Below, one piece after another: positions 8,554-18,107 of a stretch of DNA of 52,593 bases. The translations under genes were made by a program, and so were the position numbers. The stretch lies in contig DRPV01000249.1 of the NCBI GenBank assembly GCA_011330685.1, positions 1-52,593 on the forward strand, read 5' to 3'. Numbering within the stretch: position 1 is the stretch's first letter; each line of letters opens with the position of its first letter. The DNA comes from Desulfobacterales bacterium (GTDB taxonomy: Bacteria > Desulfobacterota > Desulfobulbia > Desulfobulbales > VMSU01). The notes under the pieces are model-generated. The model did not search any database. It saw only the letters and a program-made list of their open reading frames with translations, and was not told where the DNA came from.

Positions 8554-9459
8554 TTAATTGATTTGATACATTAGGGTCGGCATCCGGTTCCATAACATGC
8601 TCCCCAGAACCTGACTCTTCACATCGCTTAGATAATGGAGAATGTCAAATTTATTATCTTCCGGATAGATCAGGGGGGGATTTTCAGTAGAGATACCGCC
8701 AAGTCTGGCCGCTATTTTAACCGCGGTAGTGAAGTTACCGAGTTTGTCTAACAGCCCCAGCTTCAAGGCCTGTTCGCCGGTGAATACCCGGCCGTCGGCA
8801 ATCTTTTTAACCTTGGCCACCGTGAGATGACGGCTCCTGGCCACCGCTCCGACAAACTGTTTAAGGACATTGTTAATCATTTTCTGGAGTAGTTGGCGTT
8901 CTTCCGGTGTCATGTTACGGGACATGGAGCCAATATCCTTGTTGATGCCGCTTTTTACCACTTCCGTCTTGTAGCCGATTTTATCGAATATCTTTTTTAA
9001 ATTGGCAAATTTGATAATCACCCCGATACTGCCGGTTATGGTTCCCGGATCAGCGACAATGCGGCTGGCCCCCATGGCGGCGTAAAATGCACCTGAGGCG
9101 GCCACGGACTGCATACTGGCAATAACGGGTTTTACCCGTGCTGTCCGCCGGATTTCATCGTATATCTCCTGGGAGGCGCCCACTGCCCCGCCGGGGCTGT
9201 CTATGCGGACGACTATGGCCTTGATATGGGGATTATGGCGGAAGCCGGTCAGAATCTTGATGGGCTTATCGGCATCCATAATAACCCCCTGCAGACGCAG
9301 AACACCAATACCCTTGCCGCGCGCGGTTTCATAGGCCTGGGGATGGATCAGGCGGGCAATAAAAAAGGTTATTCCACCAAAGAGGAAGAGGAACAGAGCC
9401 GTCAAAACAAATAAACCAAATACGACGGGGTGCCTCTGGTGAAATAACCTTTTCTCCAT
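8554..9459 (-). CDS. sppA: Signal peptide peptidase SppA (short form)
   Basis: A 301-residue membrane serine protease of the S49 family. One transmembrane helix (~11-37, FGLFVLTALFLFLFGGITFF) anchors it in the inner membrane with the catalytic domain outside. The nucleophile Ser is in SVAASGAFYAAM. The general base Lys is expected in the EVVKSGINKDIGS stretch, and GTITGSIGV is also typical. It degrades cleaved signal peptides. It lies between rpsA and ihfB on the same strand, and its stop is 5 nt before the ihfB start used here. Confidence 0.93.
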   Translation of the reverse strand: MEKRLFHQRHPVVFGLFVLTALFLFLFGGITFFIARLIHPQAYETARGKGIGVLRLQGVIMDADKPIKILTGFRHNPHIKAIVVRIDSPGGAVGASQEIYDEIRRTARVKPVIASMQSVAASGAFYAAMGASRIVADPGTITGSIGVIIKFANLKKIFDKIGYKTEVVKSGINKDIGSMSRNMTPEERQLLQKMINNVLKQFVGAVARSRHLTVAKVKKIADGRVFTGEQALKLGLLDKLGNFTTAVKIAARLGGISTENPPLIYPEDNKFDILHYLSDVKSQVLGSMLWNRMPTLMYQIN

Positions 9460-9481
9460 AATTAACGAATCAACGCCTTAA

Positions 9482-11281
9482 TCAGGCATCGGTCTCTTTT
9501 TTATCGCTGTCCCCATTCTGCTGCTGGGCCGCAATCTCCTCTTTCTTGGCATTTAAAAGATCACCTATAGTGGAGGGGCTGGTCTGTTTTTTCTGATACT
9601 CTTCAAGAATGTCCTCCTGCTTATCGGCCAGGGCCTTGATGGACAGGCCTATCTTGCGATCCTTGGCAGAGACATTAATGACTCTGGTCTCTAATTCATT
9701 GCCGACCTTATAGAGGCCCACCGGGCTGTTGACTTTGTCTTCGCTGATTTCAGAGACATGCACTAAACCTTCGATACCGTCTTCAACCTCAACAAAAACC
9801 CCAAAATCCGTCACATTGGTAATCTTACCGGTGATCTTGCTGCCCACGGGATATTTGGTCACAGCCTCCTGCCAGGGATCGGGTTCCAACTGCTTGACTC
9901 CGAGGGAGAAGCGCTCGTTTTCACGATCAATCTTCAAGACCACGGCCTGCAGGGTATCGCCCTTGCTGTATTTCTCGGAGGGGTGTTTAATGCGCTCGGT
10001 CCAGGAGAGGTCAGAGACATGAATGAGGCCGTCAATACCCTCCTCAATACCAATGAATACCCCAAAATCAGTAATATTCTTAACCTTACCCTCAATAATG
10101 GAGCCCACGGGGTAATTTTCGGAAACCAAATCCCAGGGATTAGGCTGTAACTGTTTCATGCCCAGTGATATACGCTTGGCAGCGGCGTCAACGTTGAGGA
10201 TAACAATCTCAATCTGATCACCCATTGCAACCAGCTTGGAGGGATGTTTGGCCTTCTTTGACCAGGTCATCTCGGAAATATGAGCCAGACCTTCAACCCC
10301 CTCTTCCAGCTCAGCGAAGACCCCGTAATCGGTGATGCTTACCACCTTGCCGCTGGCCTTGGTGCCCACCGGATAACGCTCCTGAACTGTTGACCAGGGA
10401 TCTTCCTTAAGCTGTTTGACGCCGAGGGATACCTTGCCGGAATCCTTATCGAATTTTAAGATCTTAACGTCTATGTTCTCTCCCACCTGGAACATTTTGG
10501 AGGGATGTGACACCCGGCCCCAGGAAAGATCGGTAATATGACACAGGCCGTCCATGCCGCCCAGGTCAACGAAGATACCGTAATCAGTGATATTTGTAAT
10601 TGTTCCCTTGATAACCGCGCCCTCTTGCAGGGAATCGCGCATGGCTTCCCGCAGTTTGTTTCTCTCTTCTTCGAGAATGGCCCGGCGGGAGATAACCACG
10701 TTATTACGTTTGCGGTTATATTTTAAAATCTTGAAATCATAGGTCTGGCCCAGCATGGCATCCAGATCCTTGACCGGCCGCAGATCAATCTGCGAATAAG
10801 GCAGAAAGGCCGGTACTCCTATATCAACGGAAAGACCGCCCTTGACCCGGTTCTCAATTACGCCGGGAATGGTGCCGTCATCCGCCTGAATCTGGGCGAT
10901 AGCCTCCCAGACCTTTATGGCAATAGCTTTTTCGCGCGACAGACATAGACCGCCGTCCTTTTCACGTTTTTCAACAAAGACATCAAAGACATCACCAACG
11001 TGAACCTCCAATTGTTCGCCGTCGTTTTTAAACTCCGACAGAGAGATCATGGCCTCGGATTTGTCGCCGATATCAACAACCGCCATCTGACTGATAAAAT
11101 CAATAACCGTACCGGGTACAACCTCTCCGACATTGGCAACCTTTAAGCTGTCCTCAAATAAATCGGCGAAGCTGGCATCGTCACTGATATTATCAAACTG
11201 GCTGGCGCTTACCGCTTCGACGCTCTCAACGTCAGGCGCGGAATCTACCTGTTCTGTGGTTTCTGTTACATTGTTTCCCAT
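9482..11281 (-). CDS. rpsA: 30S ribosomal protein S1
   Basis: About 599 residues with six S1 (OB-fold) repeats. The repeats are recognisable by recurring G-x-V-x-x-I-T-D-[YF]-G-[VI]-F and GL-[IVC]-H-[IV]-S motifs, four of them in the strongly conserved C-terminal part (e.g. NITDYGIFVDLGG, NITDFGVFIGIEE). S1 brings mRNA to the 30S subunit. I use the ATG at 11281, 10 nt after AGGAGG. The in-frame TTG at 11290 is too close to that ribosome site. The acidic N-terminal extension of ~35 residues is typical of delta-proteobacterial S1. Confidence 0.97.
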   Translation of the reverse strand: MGNNVTETTEQVDSAPDVESVEAVSASQFDNISDDASFADLFEDSLKVANVGEVVPGTVIDFISQMAVVDIGDKSEAMISLSEFKNDGEQLEVHVGDVFDVFVEKREKDGGLCLSREKAIAIKVWEAIAQIQADDGTIPGVIENRVKGGLSVDIGVPAFLPYSQIDLRPVKDLDAMLGQTYDFKILKYNRKRNNVVISRRAILEEERNKLREAMRDSLQEGAVIKGTITNITDYGIFVDLGGMDGLCHITDLSWGRVSHPSKMFQVGENIDVKILKFDKDSGKVSLGVKQLKEDPWSTVQERYPVGTKASGKVVSITDYGVFAELEEGVEGLAHISEMTWSKKAKHPSKLVAMGDQIEIVILNVDAAAKRISLGMKQLQPNPWDLVSENYPVGSIIEGKVKNITDFGVFIGIEEGIDGLIHVSDLSWTERIKHPSEKYSKGDTLQAVVLKIDRENERFSLGVKQLEPDPWQEAVTKYPVGSKITGKITNVTDFGVFVEVEDGIEGLVHVSEISEDKVNSPVGLYKVGNELETRVINVSAKDRKIGLSIKALADKQEDILEEYQKKQTSPSTIGDLLNAKKEEIAAQQQNGDSDKKETDA

Positions 11282-11356
11282 TAAAGACAAGCCTCCTGTT
11301 CTATTTTAGAATAGAGTTTTATACCAGACCGGGAAAGATAATTCAATATTTTATTT

Positions 11357-11821
11357 TTAAATTCTATTATTTAGGGGGGCACTCGTGCCTTTGTCTTTTA
11401 AGGCGAAATAATCTCTGAGTATATCTTGGTGGTCGAAGGTAAGGGGCGGTATATTATTGTGATAATACACCAGGGCCTGCCGGGCGTCATCGCGGCCGTG
11501 AGGAATGCCGTCGGCCCGGGCGGTGAAGACCGTGCTTATGGTATGAAAACGGCTGTCACGTCCTGGGTCGGAGTAAGTCCCTAACTGTCTTGTCAGGGTC
11601 ACGTTGAGGCCGGTTTCTTCCCGGGCCTCACGAACCGCGGCCTGCTCTAATGATTCACCGTAATCGACAAAACCGCCAGGCAGAGCCCAGCCGAGAGGCG
11701 GATTTCGGCGTTCAATGAGAATTATACCGCCGCCGATTTCGATAATTATATCAACGGTAGGCTTGGGGGCCTTGTATTCACCGGTATTACGGCCGCAATG
11801 AGGGCAGATTATAAATGACAT
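11357..11821 (-). CDS. Nudix hydrolase with N-terminal zinc ribbon
   Basis: About 154 residues. The Nudix box is complete: [18 protein letters not shown] followed by REETGL. An N-terminal CPHCGRN half-ribbon resembles ADP-ribose or NADH pyrophosphatase-like Nudix proteins. The substrate is not predictable beyond a nucleoside diphosphate linked to another moiety. The ATG at 11821 is chosen because GGAG lies 11 nt upstream. Its 5' end overlaps the preceding HAD-family gene by 13 nt, so the pair is coupled. rpsA follows after a gap of about 75 nt, which probably carries its own promoter. Confidence 0.85.
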   Translation of the reverse strand: MSFIICPHCGRNTGEYKAPKPTVDIIIEIGGGIILIERRNPPLGWALPGGFVDYGESLEQAAVREAREETGLNVTLTRQLGTYSDPGRDSRFHTISTVFTARADGIPHGRDDARQALVYYHNNIPPLTFDHQDILRDYFALKDKGTSAPLNNRI

Positions 11822-12384
11822 AATTGGGCGATCTCCAGCCATGACGAGACGCTTTGTAATTGATGACGACCCTTATTCCAGGGCTGGGTGAAGACCAGAG
11901 GGGTTATATCCTCTTTGGTTTCCAGTTCCACGCAGGTCTCGTAGCGGTCATCGACAAAATAATTCAGGCCCGCCTTCCTGATATGGCGGGCCTTGCCGTC
12001 GTGGTCGCCCATGGCAATTAAATTGGAGTTTTGAAAGGTCCCGCGGCCCAGGACATGGGACAGCCAGTCGGCAATGGGCCGGCGCAGCGGGCGGGCGGTT
12101 ATGAAGGTCAGCGGGGCCTGCCGTCCGAGGCGCTGAAGGACGGATACGGCTCCCGGCAGGGGCCGCATTTCCGCCGCGACTGGATCGGTCAGCAGGGCGG
12201 CAAAGGTTCCCTCTACTATTTCGGGCTCAATGTTAAGGCATTGGCAGACGTCAAACTCAACAATATCGGCCGCCGTAATCCCGCTGATCCCGTATTTTTT
12301 ATTTAGAATACGGATAAAGGCCTCGGTGGTATCGGCTACTACGCCGTCAATGTCAAAGCCAATCGCACTTGGTTCAATCCGCAT
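11809..12384 (-). CDS. HAD-superfamily 5'(3')-nucleotidase-like phosphatase
   Basis: About 191 residues from the ATG at 12384, which has AGGA 7-8 nt upstream. Motif I is [11 protein letters not shown], with the nucleophile and acid-base Asp pair. Motif II is in TFITARP and motif III/IV is [11 protein letters not shown]. The layout fits the 5'(3')-deoxyribonucleotidase (NT5C-like) branch of HAD phosphatases. An upstream in-frame start at 12459 would add 25 residues without HAD features. It overlaps the Nudix gene, so both may act in nucleotide clean-up. Confidence 0.82.
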   Translation of the reverse strand: MRIEPSAIGFDIDGVVADTTEAFIRILNKKYGISGITAADIVEFDVCQCLNIEPEIVEGTFAALLTDPVAAEMRPLPGAVSVLQRLGRQAPLTFITARPLRRPIADWLSHVLGRGTFQNSNLIAMGDHDGKARHIRKAGLNYFVDDRYETCVELETKEDITPLVFTQPWNKGRHQLQSVSSWLEIAQLCHL

Positions 12385-12494
12385 AATTATGTCCTGGGAG
12401 TTTCTGTATTTCTGCTCAGTACGCCTAACATCCTTGACAAACATGGCCAAGAGTTGCATTATATGAGACTCTTCTATCCTATTAAGGTATATGC

Positions 12495-12506
12495 CTGAAT
12501 AGTTAC
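12495..12506 (-). repeat. Isolated half-site of repeat family A
   Basis: CTGAATAGTTAC is the reverse complement of GTAACTATTCAG, the end sequence of family A copies such as A3 at 35878. It stands alone between the divergent HAD and flavin oxidoreductase genes, with no matching arm nearby. Confidence 0.5.
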
Positions 12507-12554
12507 CAAAAAATTAACCTTGGCGGCCATTGCCGCCGGCCGGAGTCCTGCTGA

Positions 12555-13535
12555 ATGAAATTACCCTCTTTGACTATTGGTCAATATACCGCGGCTATCC
12601 CTTTGATTCAAGGCGGTATGTCCATCAGAGTTTCCACCTCCGCCCTGGCCGCACCGGTTTCCGAATGCGGCGGCATTGGGACTATTGGCGGTTCCGGGCT
12701 GCCTGTCGCGGAGCTGAAGGAGGATATTGCCCGGGCCAGGAAGGCTACTAAGGGTATTATAGCCGTTAATATTATGTTCGCCATGAAGAATTTTTATAAT
12801 CTTGTCATGGGATCCATTGAGGCCGGGGTAGACATCATTGTTACCGGGGCCGGTTTTTCACGTGACATATTCAAGGTCGGCAAGAAATATAATACCCCCA
12901 TCGTCTCAATTGTCTCCACTCCCGCCTTTGCCCGTCTGGCCGAGAAGTTAGGGGCGTCGGCTATCATTGTTGAGGCCAAGGAGGCCGGCGGCCATCTTGG
13001 TACTGACCAGCCCTTGAGAAAAATTTTTCCGGAAATCAGAAAGGTGGTTAAAAAAGTGCCGCTGATTGCTGCCGGCGGCATCACCAATGGTTTTGAAATG
13101 GCCGAGATGATGGATAAATACGGAGCCGACGGCATTCAGATTGCTACCCGTTTTGTGCTCACCAGGGAGTGTGATGTGGCTGACAGCTTTAAACAGGCCT
13201 TTCTAAAGGCGGGCAAGGACGATGTTACCCTGATGCGTTCACCGGTGGGTCTGCCGGGCCGGGCCATTAAAAATAAATTCGTGCAGGATTTAATGGGCGG
13301 AAAACCGGTCAAACCTGAATCCTGTGAATATAAATGCCTGAAAAAATGCGATTATCTCTACTGTATTAACCAGCGTCTTAATATGGCGGCTCGTCAGGGA
13401 GACGCTGAGAATGGTTTGGTCTTTTCCGGCGAAAACGTTTATAAACTCAATGAAATATTGACCGTCAAGCAGGTTTTTGAGCAATTTGTTTCGCAGGCGG
13501 AATCGGTATACAAGGAAGACAGCCATAAATCATGA
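12555..13535 (+). CDS. NAD(P)H-dependent flavin oxidoreductase (nitronate monooxygenase/FabK family)
   Basis: A 326-residue TIM-barrel FMN enzyme. IQGGMSIRVSTSALAAPVSE, GGIGTIGGSGL and the phosphate-binding IAAGGITNG are typical of the 2-nitropropane dioxygenase/FabK superfamily, as is GADGIQIATRFVLT. The C-terminal part has a Cys cluster, CEYKCLKKCDYLYC, which I recall from homologues in anaerobes and which could hold a metal or FeS centre. The physiological substrate is unknown. The start has GGAG 9 nt upstream. It is the first gene of a tight operon with pcnB, whose start overlaps its stop by 4 nt (ATGA). Confidence 0.88.
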   Translation: MKLPSLTIGQYTAAIPLIQGGMSIRVSTSALAAPVSECGGIGTIGGSGLPVAELKEDIARARKATKGIIAVNIMFAMKNFYNLVMGSIEAGVDIIVTGAGFSRDIFKVGKKYNTPIVSIVSTPAFARLAEKLGASAIIVEAKEAGGHLGTDQPLRKIFPEIRKVVKKVPLIAAGGITNGFEMAEMMDKYGADGIQIATRFVLTRECDVADSFKQAFLKAGKDDVTLMRSPVGLPGRAIKNKFVQDLMGGKPVKPESCEYKCLKKCDYLYCINQRLNMAARQGDAENGLVFSGENVYKLNEILTVKQVFEQFVSQAESVYKEDSHKS

Positions 13536-14884
13536 CCACTTCAGAAACAACGGCAGAAGCAGTAGACGATAATGTACCGGCTCCGCAGATTATCCCCAAG
13601 GGCCAACATCCGATTACCAATAATGATATTGATGCCGACGCCCTTATGGTTTTAAGGCGTTTGCGGCAGGCTGGGTTTACCGCCTATCTTGTGGGGGGCG
13701 GGGTGCGGGATATTTTTCTTGGTAAAGCGCCCAAGGATTTTGATATCAGTACCAGTGCCCGGCCGGCTCAGGTCAGGAAGGTGTTTCGTAACAGCCGGAT
13801 AATCGGTCGTCGTTTTCGTCTGGCGCAGGTCTTTTTCAATGGTGGTAAAATCATCGAGGTGGCCACTTTTCGCCGCCGCAGTGAATACGAAATTGCCGGC
13901 GATGATGTTGTGCTGCCCGCCAATAATTCCTTTGGAACGCCGGTGGAAGATGCCTTTCGCCGGGATCTGACCATTAACGCCCTCTTCTATGAGATTGAGG
14001 GCTCCACGGTGATTGATTTCATCGGCGGGGTTGATGATCTTAATAATCGTGTTGTCCGGCTCATTGGTGATCCGGAGCGGCGGATTACCAGAGATCCTGT
14101 CCGTATGATGCGGGTAATCAGGCACGCGGCCCGGGCTGCATTCGAGGTGGAGACAGAAACCTGGCAGGCAATTCTCCATAATCGGGACAAATTATTACTC
14201 TGTCCGGTCTCCCGTATTCGGGATGAGTTGTTAAAGGATCTGTGTGGGGGCGCCAGCCGGGCCTGGGCCGGGCTGGCCTTTGATAGCGGGATTTTCTATA
14301 CCATTTTCCCTTTTTACCGCCATACTTTGATTGAGCACGAAAAGGCCGAGGATAATAAAAACAGGTTGTTTGCTGTCTTGAGTGTTATTGACCGTCTTGT
14401 TAAAGAGGGGCAGAAGCTGCCTGACGGCCTGCTTATCTCTTTACTTCTTGTGTCCTGGGTCGAGGCGGAATTAGATATTAAAAATATTCAAACTCAAAAA
14501 GAGTCATATCTCCTTTCTCGTAATATTCGCGAGAAGCTGGCCGGGATGTTCGGTAACCTTAATATAAAGCGGGCCATGCAGGATGATGTGGCCCGCAGTC
14601 TGGCGACCCTGCCATTGCTGTTGAAACATGATAACGGTAAGGATTGGCCCAAATGGCTGCAGAAAAAGAGCTATTTCAAAAGCGGCATGCATCTCTTTCA
14701 GATTGTCAAGGAGGTCAATGGCGGCCCCGCCGCCGCTGACCTGCCTTTTATTGCCCCTTCCGTTGCTGCCGCCCCTAAAAAAACGGGGAGGCAGCCGGCT
14801 AGGAGGGGGCCGTCTTATGGCGGCCGGGGAACGGCTTATGCCATAAACACCAAGGGCGGAGTTTTTGGTTTTCGTCAGCATTGA
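13532..14884 (+). CDS. pcnB: Poly(A) polymerase / CCA-adding class II nucleotidyltransferase
   Basis: A 450-residue protein with the class II head LVGGGVRDIFLG and the catalytic Asp pair in PKDFDISTSA. It also has the RRDLTINALFYE motif and the RNA-binding neck with RMMRVIRHAARAAF. Family members add poly(A) tails to mRNA or CCA ends to tRNA. The length and the basic, Gly- and Arg-rich C-terminal tail (GRQPARRGPSYGGRG) favour PcnB. The ATG overlaps the upstream stop, and bioB follows closely. Confidence 0.9.
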   Translation: MTTSETTAEAVDDNVPAPQIIPKGQHPITNNDIDADALMVLRRLRQAGFTAYLVGGGVRDIFLGKAPKDFDISTSARPAQVRKVFRNSRIIGRRFRLAQVFFNGGKIIEVATFRRRSEYEIAGDDVVLPANNSFGTPVEDAFRRDLTINALFYEIEGSTVIDFIGGVDDLNNRVVRLIGDPERRITRDPVRMMRVIRHAARAAFEVETETWQAILHNRDKLLLCPVSRIRDELLKDLCGGASRAWAGLAFDSGIFYTIFPFYRHTLIEHEKAEDNKNRLFAVLSVIDRLVKEGQKLPDGLLISLLLVSWVEAELDIKNIQTQKESYLLSRNIREKLAGMFGNLNIKRAMQDDVARSLATLPLLLKHDNGKDWPKWLQKKSYFKSGMHLFQIVKEVNGGPAAADLPFIAPSVAAAPKKTGRQPARRGPSYGGRGTAYAINTKGGVFGFRQH

Positions 14885-14898
14885 TTAAAAAGGGGGGT

Positions 14899-15822
14899 AT
14901 GGCAGTGGAACTGGAGAAATTTAAAGGTAAAACCTGCCATGAACTCATGGCTCTGGCTTTGGATGCTAAGCTCAACGGGCGGCGGGGGCTTGATTTCTCG
15001 CTCTGCAGTATTATAAATGCTAAATCCGGCAATTGCAGTGAAGACTGCAGTTTCTGTGTGCAATCAGCTCATTATCATACCGACGCTCCGGTTTACGGTC
15101 TTAAGGAGCGTGATGAAATCCTGCAAGCCGCCAGACAGGCCCAAGAAAATCAGGCCAGCCATTTTTCTCTTGTTACCAGCGGCCGTGGTCTCGGGGTAAA
15201 GGATTTAAAGCAGGCGGCTGAGGCGATTACGGCTATCAGGGAGCAGGTCGGCATTAAGGTCTGTTCCTCTTTCGGAATACTCGGGCTTGAGGACTTTAAA
15301 ATGTTGAAGGAGGCGGGACTGAGCCGATATCATCATAATTTAGAGACTTCGAGAGAATTTTTCCCGAATATCGTCAGTACCCACAGCTTTCAGGAACGTA
15401 TCGACACCATTGATGCCGCTCACGAGGCCGGGCTTGAGGTATGCGCCGGCGGTATCTTCGGTTTAGGTGAGAGTGAGGAAGACCGCATATCAATGGCCCT
15501 TTCTCTGCGGGATTGCGGCGCCGATTCAGTACCCATCAATATCCTTATTCCCCTGCCCGGCACCCCCATGGCCCATCAGCCGCCCCTGTCGGTTATTGAC
15601 GCCCTGCGCGGTATCGCCATTTACCGTATTCTCATGCCGGATATTCCAATTCGCCTTGCCGCCGGCCGGGAGACAGCCTTGAAGGACTTTCTTGGTTCCG
15701 CCTTTATGGCCGGGGCCGACGGTATGATGATCGGCGGCTATCTCACCGAACGTGGCCGGATGCCGAAGGATGATCTTGATTTCGCCTCTGAGATGCGGCA
15801 AATATGGCAGGAGATGATGTAA
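14899..15822 (+). CDS. bioB: Biotin synthase
   Basis: About 307 residues. This radical-SAM enzyme inserts sulfur into dethiobiotin to make biotin. The [4Fe-4S]-SAM motif is CSEDCSFC, followed by QSAHYHTD. The second cluster is expected at the conserved Cys residues in KVCSSFG and EVCAGGIFGLGE, with the Arg in IRLAAGRE. I use the ATG at 14899 preceded by AAGGGGGG. An in-frame TTG at 14881 lies at the end of pcnB and lacks a ribosome site. The stop codon TAA (15820-15822) is inside repeat B2. Confidence 0.96.
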   Translation: MAVELEKFKGKTCHELMALALDAKLNGRRGLDFSLCSIINAKSGNCSEDCSFCVQSAHYHTDAPVYGLKERDEILQAARQAQENQASHFSLVTSGRGLGVKDLKQAAEAITAIREQVGIKVCSSFGILGLEDFKMLKEAGLSRYHHNLETSREFFPNIVSTHSFQERIDTIDAAHEAGLEVCAGGIFGLGESEEDRISMALSLRDCGADSVPINILIPLPGTPMAHQPPLSVIDALRGIAIYRILMPDIPIRLAAGRETALKDFLGSAFMAGADGMMIGGYLTERGRMPKDDLDFASEMRQIWQEMM

Positions 15823-15876
15823 GCGATCAATTAACTCCACCCAACTTCATATAACCCCACCCCCTGAAACGCTTAC
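15819..15876. repeat. Family B palindromic element, copy B2
   Basis: A 58 nt element bounded by GTAAGCG and CGCTTAC. It carries the alpha module (GCGATCAATTAACTCCAC, then AACTTCATATAACCCCA) and the inner TGAAACG arm. It overlaps the bioB stop codon and occupies the convergent gap between bioB and the glycosidase gene. Confidence 0.8.
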
Positions 15877-15890
15877 GAGATGATTTCTGC

Positions 15891-15902
15891 CTGAACAGTT
15901 AC
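15891..15902 (-). repeat. Isolated half-site of repeat family A
   Basis: CTGAACAGTTAC is the reverse complement of the family A end GTAACTGTTCAG. It lies 14 nt from repeat B2, next to the stop of the glycosidase gene. Confidence 0.5.
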
Positions 15903-15903
15903 G

Positions 15904-17799
15904 TTATTTTTTGTTCTTTAGCTCCGCCCCGTAGAGCCGTAATTCACCAATCTCCATGGCCGTTGCATGGGCGGCTCTGATGCCGCTGAAACGTACATAA
16001 CGGGCCTGGCGGGAGGTGAAAGAGAGGCCGTGTATGGCGGCAGATGGGTGGTGAATGTCAGTATCGGCGGCGGCCTTCCGCCAAGTGTTGCCGTTAAGGC
16101 TGGTTGTGAGAATATAAGACGCCGGGAATCCGGCTCCAATCTTGTCCCGGCGATCAACACGGGGGCATACCTCAGCTCGTCTGAGCCAATAAACTTTCCC
16201 CAAATCGACGATAAACCAGGGCCGGCGGTCATTGTCAGCGGCCTGCCAATAAGACAGGCGGCGCCCATCAATGAGATTGGCGGCGGGATGAGCGCTGACA
16301 CTTGAGGATGCCTTAATCTGTCTGCCTGAGCTTAGGTTGATGTCTGCCCCGTTGCTAAGGAGAGGCGGGCCGCTCAGGTTCCGGCGCTTCGTACTGTAGA
16401 CTATCACCCCCCGGGCTGGAATAATGGCTGTCAATACCCCCCCGGCGCCAACCAATGACCAGTGGCGTGGTATTATCTTGTCACCCGGCCTCTTGCCGCT
16501 CAGTGCCTGCGGATCATATAGATAGGAATAAAGGCCGCTTCCGGCCCAGCCCCTGATTTTAAGTCGAAAGTCAATCCTTCTGGCGCTACCGTTTACCAGT
16601 AAAACGCTTAATTTGTGAGCGCGGCCGGTGGCGGCCGCGTATAATTCCGGGCCGCCCTCTGTTTTATATACCTCTCTGTTTAACCCTCCGAGGAGACGGC
16701 CCAGCATGGTATAGACATACCAGGCCGGTCTCACTGTCCGGTTTCTCGGCAACCAGGGAAAGAGTCCCCATTTATGCAGGCCGTCGCTGAAGTCATCCTT
16801 ATTGGAGAAGTATTGCAGGGGATAAGGGTAGTATTGATCGTTAAACATCCATAAAAATGTTGACTGAGCCCCGGCGTTTAAAAAGGCGGCATTGGCCTGG
16901 GCGAGCAGGTTGCCATAGAGTGCCTTGCGCCGCAGCCGCAAATTCGGCAAGCCGTATTCGTCAATCCAGAATGGTTTGCCGGTAGCGGCGGTCTCCGCTT
17001 TAATCTCACGAGCCAGCTTTAACCATTGGGCGTAATTACGGGGGTGGTAACTGTGAGCGGCATAGATATCAATAACCTTGTTTAACTTTAACGCCGCCCT
17101 TTGCAGCCAGCCTCGGCCATGGGAGGTGTCGGGGCCGACAATCTTTATCAGGCGGCGGCGGCCGTCGGCCCGCAGTCGTTTGTCCACTGCCTTCAGGACT
17201 TCGGCGTAATAGGGCCATGGGCGGCGGCCGCCGGGCAGGCTGCCCATTTGGGCCCCAGGCTCCGTGAACATGAAGATGTATTTTACGTTGCTGAATCCGC
17301 GGGTCTGGATGATCTGCCTCAGTGATTCGCTGACCCAGGCCGCGTAATGATTAATATCCCCCGGATAGGCGGGTAGATGCTGATCGTGGTGCCAGATTAC
17401 ATCACGGCTGAACCACCAGCCCATGTTAAGGCCCACCGTGATATGCCGCCGCTGCATGGCAGCCAGCCATTTATAAAGGGCCTGCATGCGCGTTGACTGC
17501 CAGTCCGGTCTTGACCAATACCAATCTCCCATGGCCCAATTGGGGCGGTAGAAGGTGCGGGCTATCTCCAGGCCGCTGCTGCTGAGCCGCTGGAATTCCA
17601 CGGCCCGTGAGGTATTATCCATCCCCTCTTCTTCCGCTTCCGGCATATAGCAAAAGGCATGATATACCGCGTTAAACCCCTTGAAATCAGGTTGGACAAC
17701 CTGCCTGCGGTCAACGGTAATTGTTACCGCCGCCCGGCTGCTTAGAGGCTGCCAGGTCATCAGCAGAATGATGATTAAGATTGTTAATATGGTTCTCAT
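15904..17799 (-). CDS. Secreted clan-A-like glycoside hydrolase with C-terminal F5/8C (discoidin) domain
   Basis: A 631-residue exported protein with a signal peptide (~1-23, hydrophobic TILIIILLM, cleavage near SRAA). Residues ~30-370 look like a (beta/alpha)8 glycosidase of clan GH-A (GH5/39/51-like). Candidate catalytic acids are Glu180 in IFMFTEPG and Glu281 in WIDEYGLP, and AAHSYHPRN is also typical. A beta-sandwich follows, then a discoidin-type carbohydrate-binding domain (~500-625, with SSSVSAHPAANLIDGR and IGELRLYG). The substrate cannot be told from sequence. It is a single gene transcribed divergently from rpmB. It may act on matrix or cell-wall polysaccharide. Confidence 0.8.
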   Translation of the reverse strand: MRTILTILIIILLMTWQPLSSRAAVTITVDRRQVVQPDFKGFNAVYHAFCYMPEAEEEGMDNTSRAVEFQRLSSSGLEIARTFYRPNWAMGDWYWSRPDWQSTRMQALYKWLAAMQRRHITVGLNMGWWFSRDVIWHHDQHLPAYPGDINHYAAWVSESLRQIIQTRGFSNVKYIFMFTEPGAQMGSLPGGRRPWPYYAEVLKAVDKRLRADGRRRLIKIVGPDTSHGRGWLQRAALKLNKVIDIYAAHSYHPRNYAQWLKLAREIKAETAATGKPFWIDEYGLPNLRLRRKALYGNLLAQANAAFLNAGAQSTFLWMFNDQYYPYPLQYFSNKDDFSDGLHKWGLFPWLPRNRTVRPAWYVYTMLGRLLGGLNREVYKTEGGPELYAAATGRAHKLSVLLVNGSARRIDFRLKIRGWAGSGLYSYLYDPQALSGKRPGDKIIPRHWSLVGAGGVLTAIIPARGVIVYSTKRRNLSGPPLLSNGADINLSSGRQIKASSSVSAHPAANLIDGRRLSYWQAADNDRRPWFIVDLGKVYWLRRAEVCPRVDRRDKIGAGFPASYILTTSLNGNTWRKAAADTDIHHPSAAIHGLSFTSRQARYVRFSGIRAAHATAMEIGELRLYGAELKNKK

Positions 17800-17888
17800 T
17801 TATTTGTCTTGCTAAAATCAAACAGAAATAGTAAATTAAAAAATTCTCAAATTTAAATAAATTATTACTGTTATAAGAGGAGTCTGTT

Positions 17889-18095
17889 ATGTCTAAAATG
17901 TGTGAAATATGTGGTAAAAAGCCGGTATCCGGCAATAATGTCAGCCACGCCCACAACAAGACCCGCCGCCGCTGGCTGCCTAATTTGAAGACGGTGAGAG
18001 TTGCTGATGCTGGTGGTAACGCCAAACGGATTACCGTTTGTACCCGTTGTATCCGTTCCGGAGCCGTTACCAAACCGGTAGTGAAATTAAAGTAA
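17889..18095 (+). CDS. rpmB: 50S ribosomal protein L28
   Basis: A 68-residue protein. [20 protein letters not shown] is the standard L28 N-terminus. Cys5/Cys8 and Cys51/Cys54 form a zinc-binding pair of CxxC motifs, i.e. the zinc-containing (C+) form. AGAGGAG lies 6-7 nt upstream of the ATG. It is a monocistronic gene, followed by repeats A2 and B3. Confidence 0.97.
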   Translation: MSKMCEICGKKPVSGNNVSHAHNKTRRRWLPNLKTVRVADAGGNAKRITVCTRCIRSGAVTKPVVKLK

Positions 18096-18107
18096 TTGTA
18101 ACCGTTC

